From JBHJOF01 sp050330055 (GTDB lineage Bacteria; Pseudomonadota; Alphaproteobacteria; Kiloniellales; JAKSDN01): DNA of 6,598 nt. The position numbers and the translations under genes are program-made. Positions 1-5,296 of this stretch are shown piece by piece. Below the pieces are notes generated by a model. That model did no database searches. It had not been told where the DNA came from and saw only the letters and a program-made list of their open reading frames with translations. Within the stretch, counting starts at the first letter, position 1. Each line of letters opens with the position of its first letter. The stretch spans positions 1 to 6,598 of the forward strand of contig JBHJOF010000041.1 of assembly GCA_050330055.1 (NCBI GenBank). Direction: 5' to 3'.

Positions 1-22
1 ATTGGTTGCGCGGCGCATATAG

Positions 23-511
23 GCTTTCCACGCATCGGACCCGCTCTCGCGGCCGCCGCTCATGGCGCTCGCCGCTCTGGCGAACCTGGCGCGCCTGGCG
101 CGCTGGCAGGGGCACCGGACGCTGGCCGAGCCGCTGGTCTGGGTGCTGCATGTCGGCTTCCTCTGGCTGCCGATCGGCTTCGGCCTGATGGCGCTTGTGA
201 CGCTTGTCCCGGCAATCACGCCATCGGCGGCCCTGCACGCCCTGACCGGCGGCGCCATCGCGACCATGATCCTCGCCGTCTCGACGCGCGCCACGCTCGG
301 TCACACTGGCCGCGACCTGCATGCCGACCTCCGCACCACGCTGATCTACATCCTGGTCGTGGTCTCGGCAGTAGCGCGGATCACAGCCGGACTCTTCGCG
401 GGCGGCTATCTGTCTCTGCTGATGCTGGCCGGCGCCGCCTGGCTCGCCGCCTTCGGCCTGTTCCTCGTGGTCTACGGGCCGATGCTGCTCAGGCCGCGCC
501 CGGCCAAATGA
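23..511 (+). CDS. nnrS: NnrS family protein, C-terminal part (partial or disrupted)
   Basis: The readable protein is a polytopic membrane fragment of about 150 residues from ATG 62. It matches the C-terminal end of NnrS, a haem- and copper-containing inner-membrane protein associated with nitric-oxide stress and denitrification. The signature is GGAIATMILAVSTRATLGHTG at about residues 63-83, preceded by an Arg-Leu-Ala-Arg-Trp stretch and a His-containing helix (LHVGFLW). Hydrophobic segments follow to the end, and the gene stops at TGA 509-511. Family members are usually near 400 residues, so roughly 250 N-terminal residues should lie upstream, yet this frame has TAG at 20-22. G/C at third positions supports coding in this frame back to about 23. 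ATG 62 has no Shine-Dalgarno sequence and looks like an internal Met. The gene may be a pseudogene, frameshifted, or affected by a sequence error at the edge. Family call is firm; gene integrity is unknown. Confidence 0.8.
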   Translation, partial: AFHASDPLSRPPLMALAALANLARLARWQGHRTLAEPLVWVLHVGFLWLPIGFGLMALVTLVPAITPSAALHALTGGAIATMILAVSTRATLGHTGRDLHADLRTTLIYILVVVSAVARITAGLFAGGYLSLLMLAGAAWLAAFGLFLVVYGPMLLRPRPAK

Positions 512-741
512 CCCGCCAGCAGACCATACAGGTTTCATACCGTCGCGTGGCGGCCTCACAATGAAGAGACACACACCCCTGTCGTCCCGGGGCTTGTCCC
601 CGGGACCCATTGGCGTCAGCTAGTGAACGGATGGGCCAATGGATCCCGGCACCAAGTGCCGGGACGACACCGTGGATGCGGCAAGTACGAGCCATCCCGC
701 CTGAGTTATGCAAATGTCATAGCGGTCGAACCGGGCGTCGC
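512..741. other. Convergent intergenic region between nnrS and the Crp/Fnr gene
   Basis: No credible gene lies in these 230 bases. Open frames crossing it are antisense or out-of-frame extensions of neighbouring genes. The two flanking genes converge here. The only clear structure is the large palindromic element in the middle; there is no T-rich tract that would mark a classical intrinsic terminator. Confidence 0.7.
581..668. repeat. Two-hairpin palindromic intergenic element
   Basis: This 88-bp imperfect palindrome has outer arms GTCGTCCC (581-588) and GGGACGAC (661-668). Each half carries its own hairpin: CCCGGGG/CCCCGGG at 586-592 and 598-604, with loop CTTGT, and CCCGGCA/TGCCGGG at 645-651 and 657-663, with loop CCAAG. 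The inner arms GGGACCCATTGGC (602-614) and GCCAATGGATCCC (635-647) pair at 12 of 13 positions. The layout resembles short palindromic repeats scattered between genes in alphaproteobacterial genomes, recalled from general knowledge and not searched. It sits between two convergent genes, so it could protect or end both transcripts. That it is a repeat cannot be shown from one copy here. Confidence 0.75.
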
Positions 742-1467
742 TTAACGCTCCGTGTCGGGCGGGTCCTCGGCGATGGTGACGAGGGCGTGCGGGCGCAGGA
801 TCACGACCTTCTGGCGCCGGCTGGCGACGATGCCGGCCGCCTCCCAGTCGGAGAACGTACGGCTCACGGTGTGCAGGGTGGTCCCGGTCATCTCGGCCAG
901 GTCCTGCCGCGTGATGGGAAAGTCGATCTCGATGCCCTCGTCGGTGCGGCGGCCGGCCTGCACCACCAACCGGCCGAGCGCGTGGGCAATGCGGCGCTCG
1001 ACGCGCTCGGTCTGCATCTCCTTCAGGCGCTCCTGCAGCTCGGTCATGCGCCCGCCCATGATGCGCATGGCGTTCATGGCGACCTCTGGATGGCGCGCCG
1101 CGAGCTCGGCGATGCGCGGGCGGCTCCAGGTCAAGAGCCAGGTATCCTCCACGGTGGTGGCCGTCGCGGGATAGGGCACGCCGCCGCAGACCGCGACGCA
1201 GCCGGCGATATCGCGCGGGCCGAGATAGCGGATGATGACCTGGTGGCCCTCGGGCGTGACCTGGCTCACCTTCAGGCGGCCGGCAAGGATGAGATGGAAG
1301 GCCTCGGCCGGAGCGCCCTGCTCGAACAGCGTCTCGCCCTTGGCGCGCTTGTCGCGCCGGGCGAGCGTGGCGGCGCGCTCGAGGCCGTCGTTCGAGAGGC
1401 CCTTGAACAGCGGCACGCCGGATCCCAGCGCCGCCTGGATCTCGCTCTTCTGCAGGGACGGCTCCAT
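742..1467 (-). CDS. Crp/Fnr family transcriptional regulator
   Basis: This 241-residue cytoplasmic DNA-binding protein has the usual family length. Residues about 20-125 form the cyclic-nucleotide-binding-like beta-barrel (ETLFEQGAPAEAFHLILAGR, then YPATATTVEDTWLL). A long dimerisation helix covers about 130-165, and the winged helix-turn-helix about 170-228. The recognition helix reads TGTTLHTVSRTFSDWE at about 195-209, with His199, Ser202 and Arg203 in the positions of the FNR Glu-x-x-Ser-Arg motif. The N-terminal cysteines of oxygen-sensing FNR are absent, so a 4Fe-4S sensor of that kind is unlikely. Cys90 and Cys94 form a C-x3-C pair in the barrel. The position next to nnrS suggests an NnrR/DNR-like nitrogen-oxide regulator, but that is inference. 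The start is fixed by an in-frame TAG two codons upstream (1474-1476); a weak AGGA lies 4 bases before ATG. It is divergent from the esterase operon. Confidence 0.93.
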   Translation of the reverse strand: MEPSLQKSEIQAALGSGVPLFKGLSNDGLERAATLARRDKRAKGETLFEQGAPAEAFHLILAGRLKVSQVTPEGHQVIIRYLGPRDIAGCVAVCGGVPYPATATTVEDTWLLTWSRPRIAELAARHPEVAMNAMRIMGGRMTELQERLKEMQTERVERRIAHALGRLVVQAGRRTDEGIEIDFPITRQDLAEMTGTTLHTVSRTFSDWEAAGIVASRRQKVVILRPHALVTIAEDPPDTER

Positions 1468-1546
1468 CGCGTCCTATATGCGATGGATTGGGAGAGACTG
1501 TCGAGAGGAACAAAGTGTCTTTCAATTCCCGGCCCGGCACCTATGT

Positions 1547-1560
1547 TTCTTTCGAATCAA
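1547..1560. promoter_or_regulatory. Candidate Crp/Fnr-type operator
   Basis: The 14-base stretch TTCTTTCGAATCAA matches the FNR consensus TTGAT-N4-ATCAA at 8 of 10 defined positions, with a perfect right half and a degenerate left half. It lies 12 bases before the likely esterase start and overlaps its ribosome binding site by two bases. Binding there would be expected to repress the operon. The neighbouring regulator has His in place of the FNR Glu contact residue, so its true target may differ. One degenerate site in AT-richer DNA could arise by chance. Confidence 0.25.
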
Positions 1561-1564
1561 AGGG
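1559..1564 (+). promoter_or_regulatory. Ribosome binding site favouring a TTG start
   Basis: AAAGGG lies 8 bases before TTG 1573, which is in frame with the esterase gene. The later ATG 1591 is 26 bases away from this site and has no other Shine-Dalgarno match close upstream. An in-frame ATG at 1543 also lacks one. This makes TTG 1573 the best-supported start. Confidence 0.5.
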
Positions 1565-1572
1565 CTGTTCGC

Positions 1573-2268
1573 TTGACTCGCTATCGTGACATGTTCCCTG
1601 GCCGCCGCCCGCGGCGCCTTGCCGTCGCCGGCCTGGCCCTGCTCGCACTGGCTCCGTTCACCCTGGTGGGGAGCGGCCCCGCCGCCGCCGCGCCGCTCAA
1701 GCTGCTCGCCTTCGGCGACAGCCTGGTGCACGGCTACGGCCTGCCGGACGGCGAGACCTTTCCCGAGCAGCTCGAGGCGGCGCTGCGCGCGCGCGGCCAA
1801 GAGGTCGAGGTAATCAACGGCGGCAATTCGGGCGACACCACGGCGGCGGGCCTGGCGCGGCTCGACTGGGCGCTGGCCGACGAGCCCGATGCGGTGCTGG
1901 TCGAGTTCGGCGCAAACGACGGCCTGCGCGGCCTCGACCCGGCCGAGACTGGGGCCAATCTCGATGCCATTCTCACCCGATTGAAAGGCGAGGGCCTGCC
2001 GGTGTTGCTGGCCGGCATGCTGGCGCCGCGCAATCTGGGCGCCGACTACGCGGCCGAGTTCGACGCCCTCTATCCGCGCTTGGCCGAGCAGCACGGCGTT
2101 GCCTTCTATCCTTTCTTCCTGGAAGGTGTCGCCATGGAGTCTGCGCTGAACCAGGCCGACGGCATCCATCCGAACGCCGAGGGCGTGCGGGTCATCGTCG
2201 AGTCGATCCTGCCGCACGTGGTGCGTCTGCTCGAATCCGCGCGTGCGGAGACTGCCGCCGATGGATAG
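1573..2268 (+). CDS. tesA: Secreted SGNH/GDSL esterase, TesA-like (arylesterase/lysophospholipase)
   Basis: This SGNH-fold hydrolase, 231 residues from TTG 1573 or 225 from ATG 1591, resembles E. coli TesA, which cleaves acyl-thioesters, aryl esters and lysophospholipids in the periplasm. A signal peptide is clear: an Arg-rich start, a hydrophobic stretch LAVAGLALLALAPF, then cleavage probably after GPAAAA near residue 40. Numbered from the TTG start, the four family blocks are FGDSL with nucleophile Ser50, NSGDTT with oxyanion Gly87, GANDGLRG with Asn115, and DGIHP with Asp196 and His199. All catalytic residues are present. GANDGLRG and PFFLEGV closely resemble TesA. The start is uncertain: TTG 1573 has a well-placed AAAGGG, whereas ATG 1591 has none. 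The stop overlaps the start of the next gene, so the two are probably co-translated. The natural substrate cannot be read from sequence. Confidence 0.9.
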   Translation: MTRYRDMFPGRRPRRLAVAGLALLALAPFTLVGSGPAAAAPLKLLAFGDSLVHGYGLPDGETFPEQLEAALRARGQEVEVINGGNSGDTTAAGLARLDWALADEPDAVLVEFGANDGLRGLDPAETGANLDAILTRLKGEGLPVLLAGMLAPRNLGADYAAEFDALYPRLAEQHGVAFYPFFLEGVAMESALNQADGIHPNAEGVRVIVESILPHVVRLLESARAETAADG

Positions 2269-3406
2269 GGCGCGCGCCGCGGTGATCGCACCGCCGGCCT
2301 TCAAGGCGGCGCACGCGCCGGGCAACGACTGGGGACTGACGGCAAAGGCCTGCCTCGACGCCCTGGACGAGCTGCCCGAGGGCGCCAACCTGGGCTTCCT
2401 CTATGCGACCGACGCGCTGGCCGGCGACCTGGGCTCGATCCTGACCTTCCTGCGCGAGTGCAGCGGCGCCGAGCACTGGATCGGCACCACCGGCTTCGGC
2501 GTCGCCGCCAGCGGCATCGAGTACCACGACCGGCCGGCGATCGCGGTGATGGTGGCGGTGCTGCCGGACGACAGCTTCCGCATGCTGCCGCCGCTGACCA
2601 CGGCCGGCGCCGAGATCGACGCGGCGACCCGCGAGTGGATGGCGGCCAATGCGCCGGTGCTGGGCCTAGTGCACGGCGATCCGCGCAATCGCGAGCTGCC
2701 GGCGATCATCCACGAGCTGGCCGCCGGCGGTCCGGCCTTCCTGGTCGGCGGGCTCAGCGCCTCGCGCGGCGAGACCCTGCAGATCGCCGACAAGCCGGGC
2801 GAAGGCGGGCTCTCGGGCGTGCTGCTGAGCAGCGCACTGCCGGTCGCCACGGGGCTCACACAAGGCTGCGCGCCGATCGGCCCGGTGCGCCGCATCACCG
2901 CGGCCGAGCAGAACGTGATCGAGGAGATCGACGATCGGCCGGCGCTCGAGGTCTTCAAGCAGGACATCGGCGAACTGCTGGCGCGCGACCTGCGCCGCAT
3001 CGGCGGCTACATCTTCGCCGGCTTCCCGATCGCCGGCAGCGACACCGGCGACTACCTGGTACGCAACGTCGTGTCGATCGACATCGAGCGGCAATGGATG
3101 GCGGTCGCGGAGAGCGTCGAGCCGGGCCGCAGCATCCTGTTCTGCCGGCGCGACCACGACGCTGCCGAGGCCGACATGACGCGCATGCTGGACGGCCTCA
3201 AGAAGCGCGGCGGCGACAAGGCCAAGGCGGGCATCTACGTCTCCTGCCTGGCGCGCGGCCAGAGTCTGTTCGGCAGCGATTCCGAGGAGCTGAAGCTGAT
3301 CCGGCAGGCGCTGGGCGACATTCCCCTGGTCGGCTTCTTCGCCAATGGGGAGATTTCCAACGACCGGCTCTACAGCTATACCGGGGTCCTGACCCTGTTC
3401 CTCTAG
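2261..3406 (+). CDS. FIST domain protein (FIST_N plus FIST_C), stand-alone
   Basis: This 381-residue protein consists only of the paired FIST domains. FIST_N runs from about 20 to 210, with LGFLYATDALAGDL near 44-57, HWIGTTGFGV near 72-81 and the family-typical TQGCAPIGP at 200-208. FIST_C runs from about 225 to 378, with GIYVSCLARGQSLFG near 324-338 and LVGFFANGEI then SYTGVLTLF at the end. FIST domains are proposed small-ligand sensors, often fused to histidine kinases, chemoreceptors or GGDEF proteins. Here no output domain, signal peptide or membrane segment is visible, so it should be soluble and cytoplasmic. ATG 2261 overlaps the esterase stop by 8 bases and has GGAG 10 bases upstream; an in-frame GTG at 2243 would add six residues. 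It may report to a partner encoded elsewhere. The family is clear; the ligand and role are unknown. Confidence 0.92.
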   Translation: MDRARAAVIAPPAFKAAHAPGNDWGLTAKACLDALDELPEGANLGFLYATDALAGDLGSILTFLRECSGAEHWIGTTGFGVAASGIEYHDRPAIAVMVAVLPDDSFRMLPPLTTAGAEIDAATREWMAANAPVLGLVHGDPRNRELPAIIHELAAGGPAFLVGGLSASRGETLQIADKPGEGGLSGVLLSSALPVATGLTQGCAPIGPVRRITAAEQNVIEEIDDRPALEVFKQDIGELLARDLRRIGGYIFAGFPIAGSDTGDYLVRNVVSIDIERQWMAVAESVEPGRSILFCRRDHDAAEADMTRMLDGLKKRGGDKAKAGIYVSCLARGQSLFGSDSEELKLIRQALGDIPLVGFFANGEISNDRLYSYTGVLTLFL

Positions 3407-3418
3407 GTTCCTCCAGGC

Positions 3419-3438
3419 GCGGACGCCATGCCGTCCGC
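3419..3438. other. GC-rich hairpin between the FIST and tas genes
   Basis: GCGGACG (3419-3425) and CGTCCGC (3432-3438) form a perfect 7-bp stem with a 6-base loop, shortly after the FIST stop codon. No T tract follows, so it is a poor intrinsic terminator. It could slow 3'-end decay or partly uncouple the two genes. The loop holds an ATG (3428) in frame with tas, which argues against that codon as an efficient start. Confidence 0.4.
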
Positions 3439-3466
3439 CGCCAGTTCCCGGATCACGGAGACCGTC

Positions 3467-4504
3467 ATGGAGACACGCCCGCTCGGCCGCAGCGGCCTTC
3501 GCGTCAGCTATCTCTGCCTCGGCAGCATGACCTGGGGCGAGCAGAACAGCGAGGCCGAGGGCCACGCCCAGATCGACTATGCGCTCGACCAGGGCGTCAC
3601 CATGATCGACACGGCCGAGATGTACGCGGTGCCGGCGCGGGCCGAGACCTATGGGCGCAGCGAGGAGATCATCGGCGGCTGGTTCAAGAGCCGCGGCCGA
3701 CGCGACCAGGTGATCCTGGCAACGAAGATCGTCGGACCCGGCAGCTTCCCCTACATCCGCGACGGCAAGCCGCGGCTCGATCGCCGCAACATCCTGGCCG
3801 CGATCGACGCTTCGCTCGGGCGGCTCAAGACCGACTACGTCGATCTCTATCAGCTGCACTGGCCGGATCGGGGCATCGAGAGCTTCCGAAAGCTCGGCTA
3901 CGACCACAGGGAGGACCCCGATCCGGTGCCGATGGAGGAGACCCTGGAGGCGCTGGGCGAGCTGGTGAAGTTCGGCAAGGCGCGCACCGTTGGCCTGTCG
4001 AACGAGACGCCCTGGGGCGCCATGCGCTTCCTGGCGCTGGCCGAGGCCGGACGCGGCCCGCGCATGGTCTCGGTCCAGAACCCCTACAGCCTGCTCAACC
4101 GCAGCTTCGAGACGCGGCTGGCCGAGGTGGCGATCCGCGAGGACTGCGGCCTCCTGGCCTATGCGCCGATCGCCGCCGGGGCGCTCACCGGCAAGTACCT
4201 GAACGGCGCCAGGCCGCCGGGCGCGCGCTTCACCCGCTGGCCGGAGAACCGGCGCTATCAGGGCCCGCGGGCCGAGGCCGCGGTCGCCGCCTATGTCGGC
4301 CTGGCGCGTCAGCACGGCCTCGAGCCGGCCCAGATGGCGCTGGCTTTCGTGCTCTCGCGCCCGTTCCTCACCACTGCTATCATCGGCGCCACCTCCCTGG
4401 ACCAGCTGCGCAGCCAGATCGCGGCCGCGCGCATCGTCCTGACGCCGGAGGTGCTGGACGGCATCGAGGCCATTCACGGGATCTACACCTATCCCTGTCC
4501 CTGA
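3467..4504 (+). CDS. tas: Aldo/keto reductase, Tas family
   Basis: This 345-residue NADPH-dependent oxidoreductase is nearly the same length as E. coli Tas and shows Tas-specific stretches throughout: MTWGEQNSEAEGHAQ near 21-35, AEMYAVPARAET near 50-61, NPYSLLNRSFE, LTGKYLNGARPPGAR, and a YTYPCP end. The aldo/keto reductase tetrad is complete as Asp48, Tyr53, Lys87 and His131 on a single TIM barrel. The C-terminal IIGATSLDQLRSQI matches the family cofactor-binding region. The protein should be cytoplasmic. E. coli Tas was found through suppression of a tyrosine auxotroph; its physiological substrate is not settled, so carbonyl reduction is all that can be claimed. ATG 3467 was chosen because GGAG lies 6 bases upstream and the family N-terminus starts there; ATG 3428 would add 13 atypical residues. 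It follows the FIST gene by 60 bases, in the same orientation. Confidence 0.94.
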   Translation: METRPLGRSGLRVSYLCLGSMTWGEQNSEAEGHAQIDYALDQGVTMIDTAEMYAVPARAETYGRSEEIIGGWFKSRGRRDQVILATKIVGPGSFPYIRDGKPRLDRRNILAAIDASLGRLKTDYVDLYQLHWPDRGIESFRKLGYDHREDPDPVPMEETLEALGELVKFGKARTVGLSNETPWGAMRFLALAEAGRGPRMVSVQNPYSLLNRSFETRLAEVAIREDCGLLAYAPIAAGALTGKYLNGARPPGARFTRWPENRRYQGPRAEAAVAAYVGLARQHGLEPAQMALAFVLSRPFLTTAIIGATSLDQLRSQIAAARIVLTPEVLDGIEAIHGIYTYPCP

Positions 4505-4548
4505 TCTGTTCGTGATGGCCCGCCAGCCGGCCGCAAGGAGCCTCATCC

Positions 4549-5115
4549 ATGCGTCTCTTCGTCGCCCTGCCCTTGCCCGAGCTGGTGCGCGACGAGCTCT
4601 ATGCGCTGGGCAACGGCCTGCCGGGCGCCCGCTGGCTGCCGCCCGAGAACCTGCATCTCACGCTGCGCTTCATCGGCGAGGTCGACGGCCGCGACGCCCG
4701 CGACATCGACGACGCCTTGGCCGCGATTCGCATGCCTGCCTTCACGCTCAAGCTGTCCGGGGTCGGCGTGTTCGGCGAGGGCCGCAAGCTGCGCTCGCTC
4801 TGGGTCGGCATCGAACCGAACCCGGAGGTCACGCGGCTGCGCGACAAGGTCGAGCAGGCCGTGATCCGCGCCGGCCAGGCGCCCGAAGCACGCAAGTTCA
4901 AGCCGCACGTCTCGATCGCCCGCTTCAAGAACGGCGGCCCGCCGCAGGACAAGCTGCAGAAGTACCTGGCGGAGCACGCGCTCTACAGGAGCGAGCCTTT
5001 CCCGATCGACAGCTTCACGCTGTTCTCCAGCTTTCTGTCGTCGAGCGGGGCGATCCACACGCCGGAAGTCGAGTACGAGCTGCTGCAGCCGATGGGCGAG
5101 AGCTCGGTCGGATAG
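4549..5115 (+). CDS. thpR: RNA 2',3'-cyclic phosphodiesterase (LigT/2H phosphoesterase)
   Basis: This 188-residue cytoplasmic protein belongs to the 2H phosphoesterase superfamily. ThpR (LigT) opens 2',3'-cyclic phosphate ends of RNA and can reversibly join tRNA halves in a 2'-5' linkage in vitro. Both catalytic H-x-T/S-hydrophobic motifs are present: HLTL at 36-39 inside ARWLPPENLHLTLRFIGEV, and HVSI at 120-123 inside KFKPHVSIARF. The opening MRLFVALPLP is typical of the family and the length is normal. ATG 4549 has a strong AAGGAG 8 bases upstream. It lies 44 bases after tas and is the last gene of the plus-strand set, ending in a convergent junction with a palindromic element. No RNA ligase partner is visible nearby. 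The physiological substrate in bacteria is not well established. Confidence 0.95.
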   Translation: MRLFVALPLPELVRDELYALGNGLPGARWLPPENLHLTLRFIGEVDGRDARDIDDALAAIRMPAFTLKLSGVGVFGEGRKLRSLWVGIEPNPEVTRLRDKVEQAVIRAGQAPEARKFKPHVSIARFKNGGPPQDKLQKYLAEHALYRSEPFPIDSFTLFSSFLSSSGAIHTPEVEYELLQPMGESSVG

Positions 5116-5159
5116 CGCGGCCAATGGCCCGCCAGAAGGCGTCGAGATCACGCCTGTGG

Positions 5160-5284
5160 CCCACCCTTCGAGACGCCCGCCTACGCCAGAGGCTTCGGCG
5201 GGCTCCTCAGGGTGAGGTCCTTGTAACCGCAAACTCCGGCCTCATGATGAGGAGCTCGCGCAGCGAGCGTCTCGAAGCATGGGC
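5160..5284. repeat. Second palindromic intergenic element, nested hairpins
   Basis: Outer arms CTTCGAGACGC (5166-5176) and GCGTCTCGAAG (5267-5277) are a perfect 11-bp inverted pair. Inside, CCTCAGGGTGAGG (5205-5217) and CCTCATGATGAGG (5240-5252) are each near-self-complementary, and the segments around them also pair across the centre. GCTCGC/GCGAGC (5254-5259, 5263-5268) adds a hairpin with a 3-base loop. Motifs of the form CCTTCGAGACGC...CCTCAGGATGAGG and CCTCATGCTGAGGAG...GTCTCGAAG are familiar as scattered intergenic repeats in alphaproteobacteria; this is recalled, not searched. It occupies nearly all of the space between convergent thpR and the permease gene, so it may serve as a two-way transcript end. 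Confidence 0.75.
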
Positions 5285-5296
5285 GGCGCGACTCGT

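Larger units (their letters stand above)
1468..1572. promoter_or_regulatory. Divergent control region between regulator and esterase operon
   Basis: These 105 bases separate two divergent genes and must hold the promoters for both unless transcription starts inside coding DNA. From about 1500 the stretch is clearly richer in A and T than the flanking genes. I cannot pick convincing -35/-10 pairs on either strand. Candidate signals are the FNR-like dyad at 1547-1560 and the AAAGGG ribosome site at 1559-1564. Control of this region by the adjacent Crp/Fnr protein is plausible for a divergent pair but is only inferred. Confidence 0.5.

Noticed and set aside
14..1482. Inverted 10-base match CGCATATAGG (14-23) / CCTATATGCG (1473-1482)
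   Set aside because: Many 10-base inverted matches are expected by chance at this length, and there is no extended similarity.
610..1572. Long open frame that joins upstream DNA to the esterase on the plus strand
   Set aside because: It is antisense to the Crp/Fnr gene and has no family features; only the part from about 1573 is coding.
1573..1578. TTGACT as a -35 promoter element
   Set aside because: No -10 element lies at 16-18 bases, and it coincides with the likely TTG start codon of the esterase.
1591..1650. Twin-arginine export signal on the esterase (GRRPRR)
   Set aside because: The arginines are not followed by the x-F-L-K pattern; an ordinary Sec signal peptide explains the N-terminus.
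2458..4515. 685-codon open frame on the plus strand, +1 to FIST and tas
   Set aside because: It is Arg/Gly/Ala-rich without domains, and the overlapping frame encodes clear protein families.
2666..4546. 626-codon open frame on the minus strand
   Set aside because: It is antisense to two well-identified genes (FIST and tas) and is low-complexity Ala/Arg/Gly-rich; such frames are common in high-GC DNA.
4515..5135. ATGGCCCGCCAG repeated at 4515-4526 and 5124-5135, flanking thpR, with a near copy at 507-518
   Set aside because: About one exact 12-base pair is expected by chance in a window of this size, more in GC-rich DNA; the flanks do not match.
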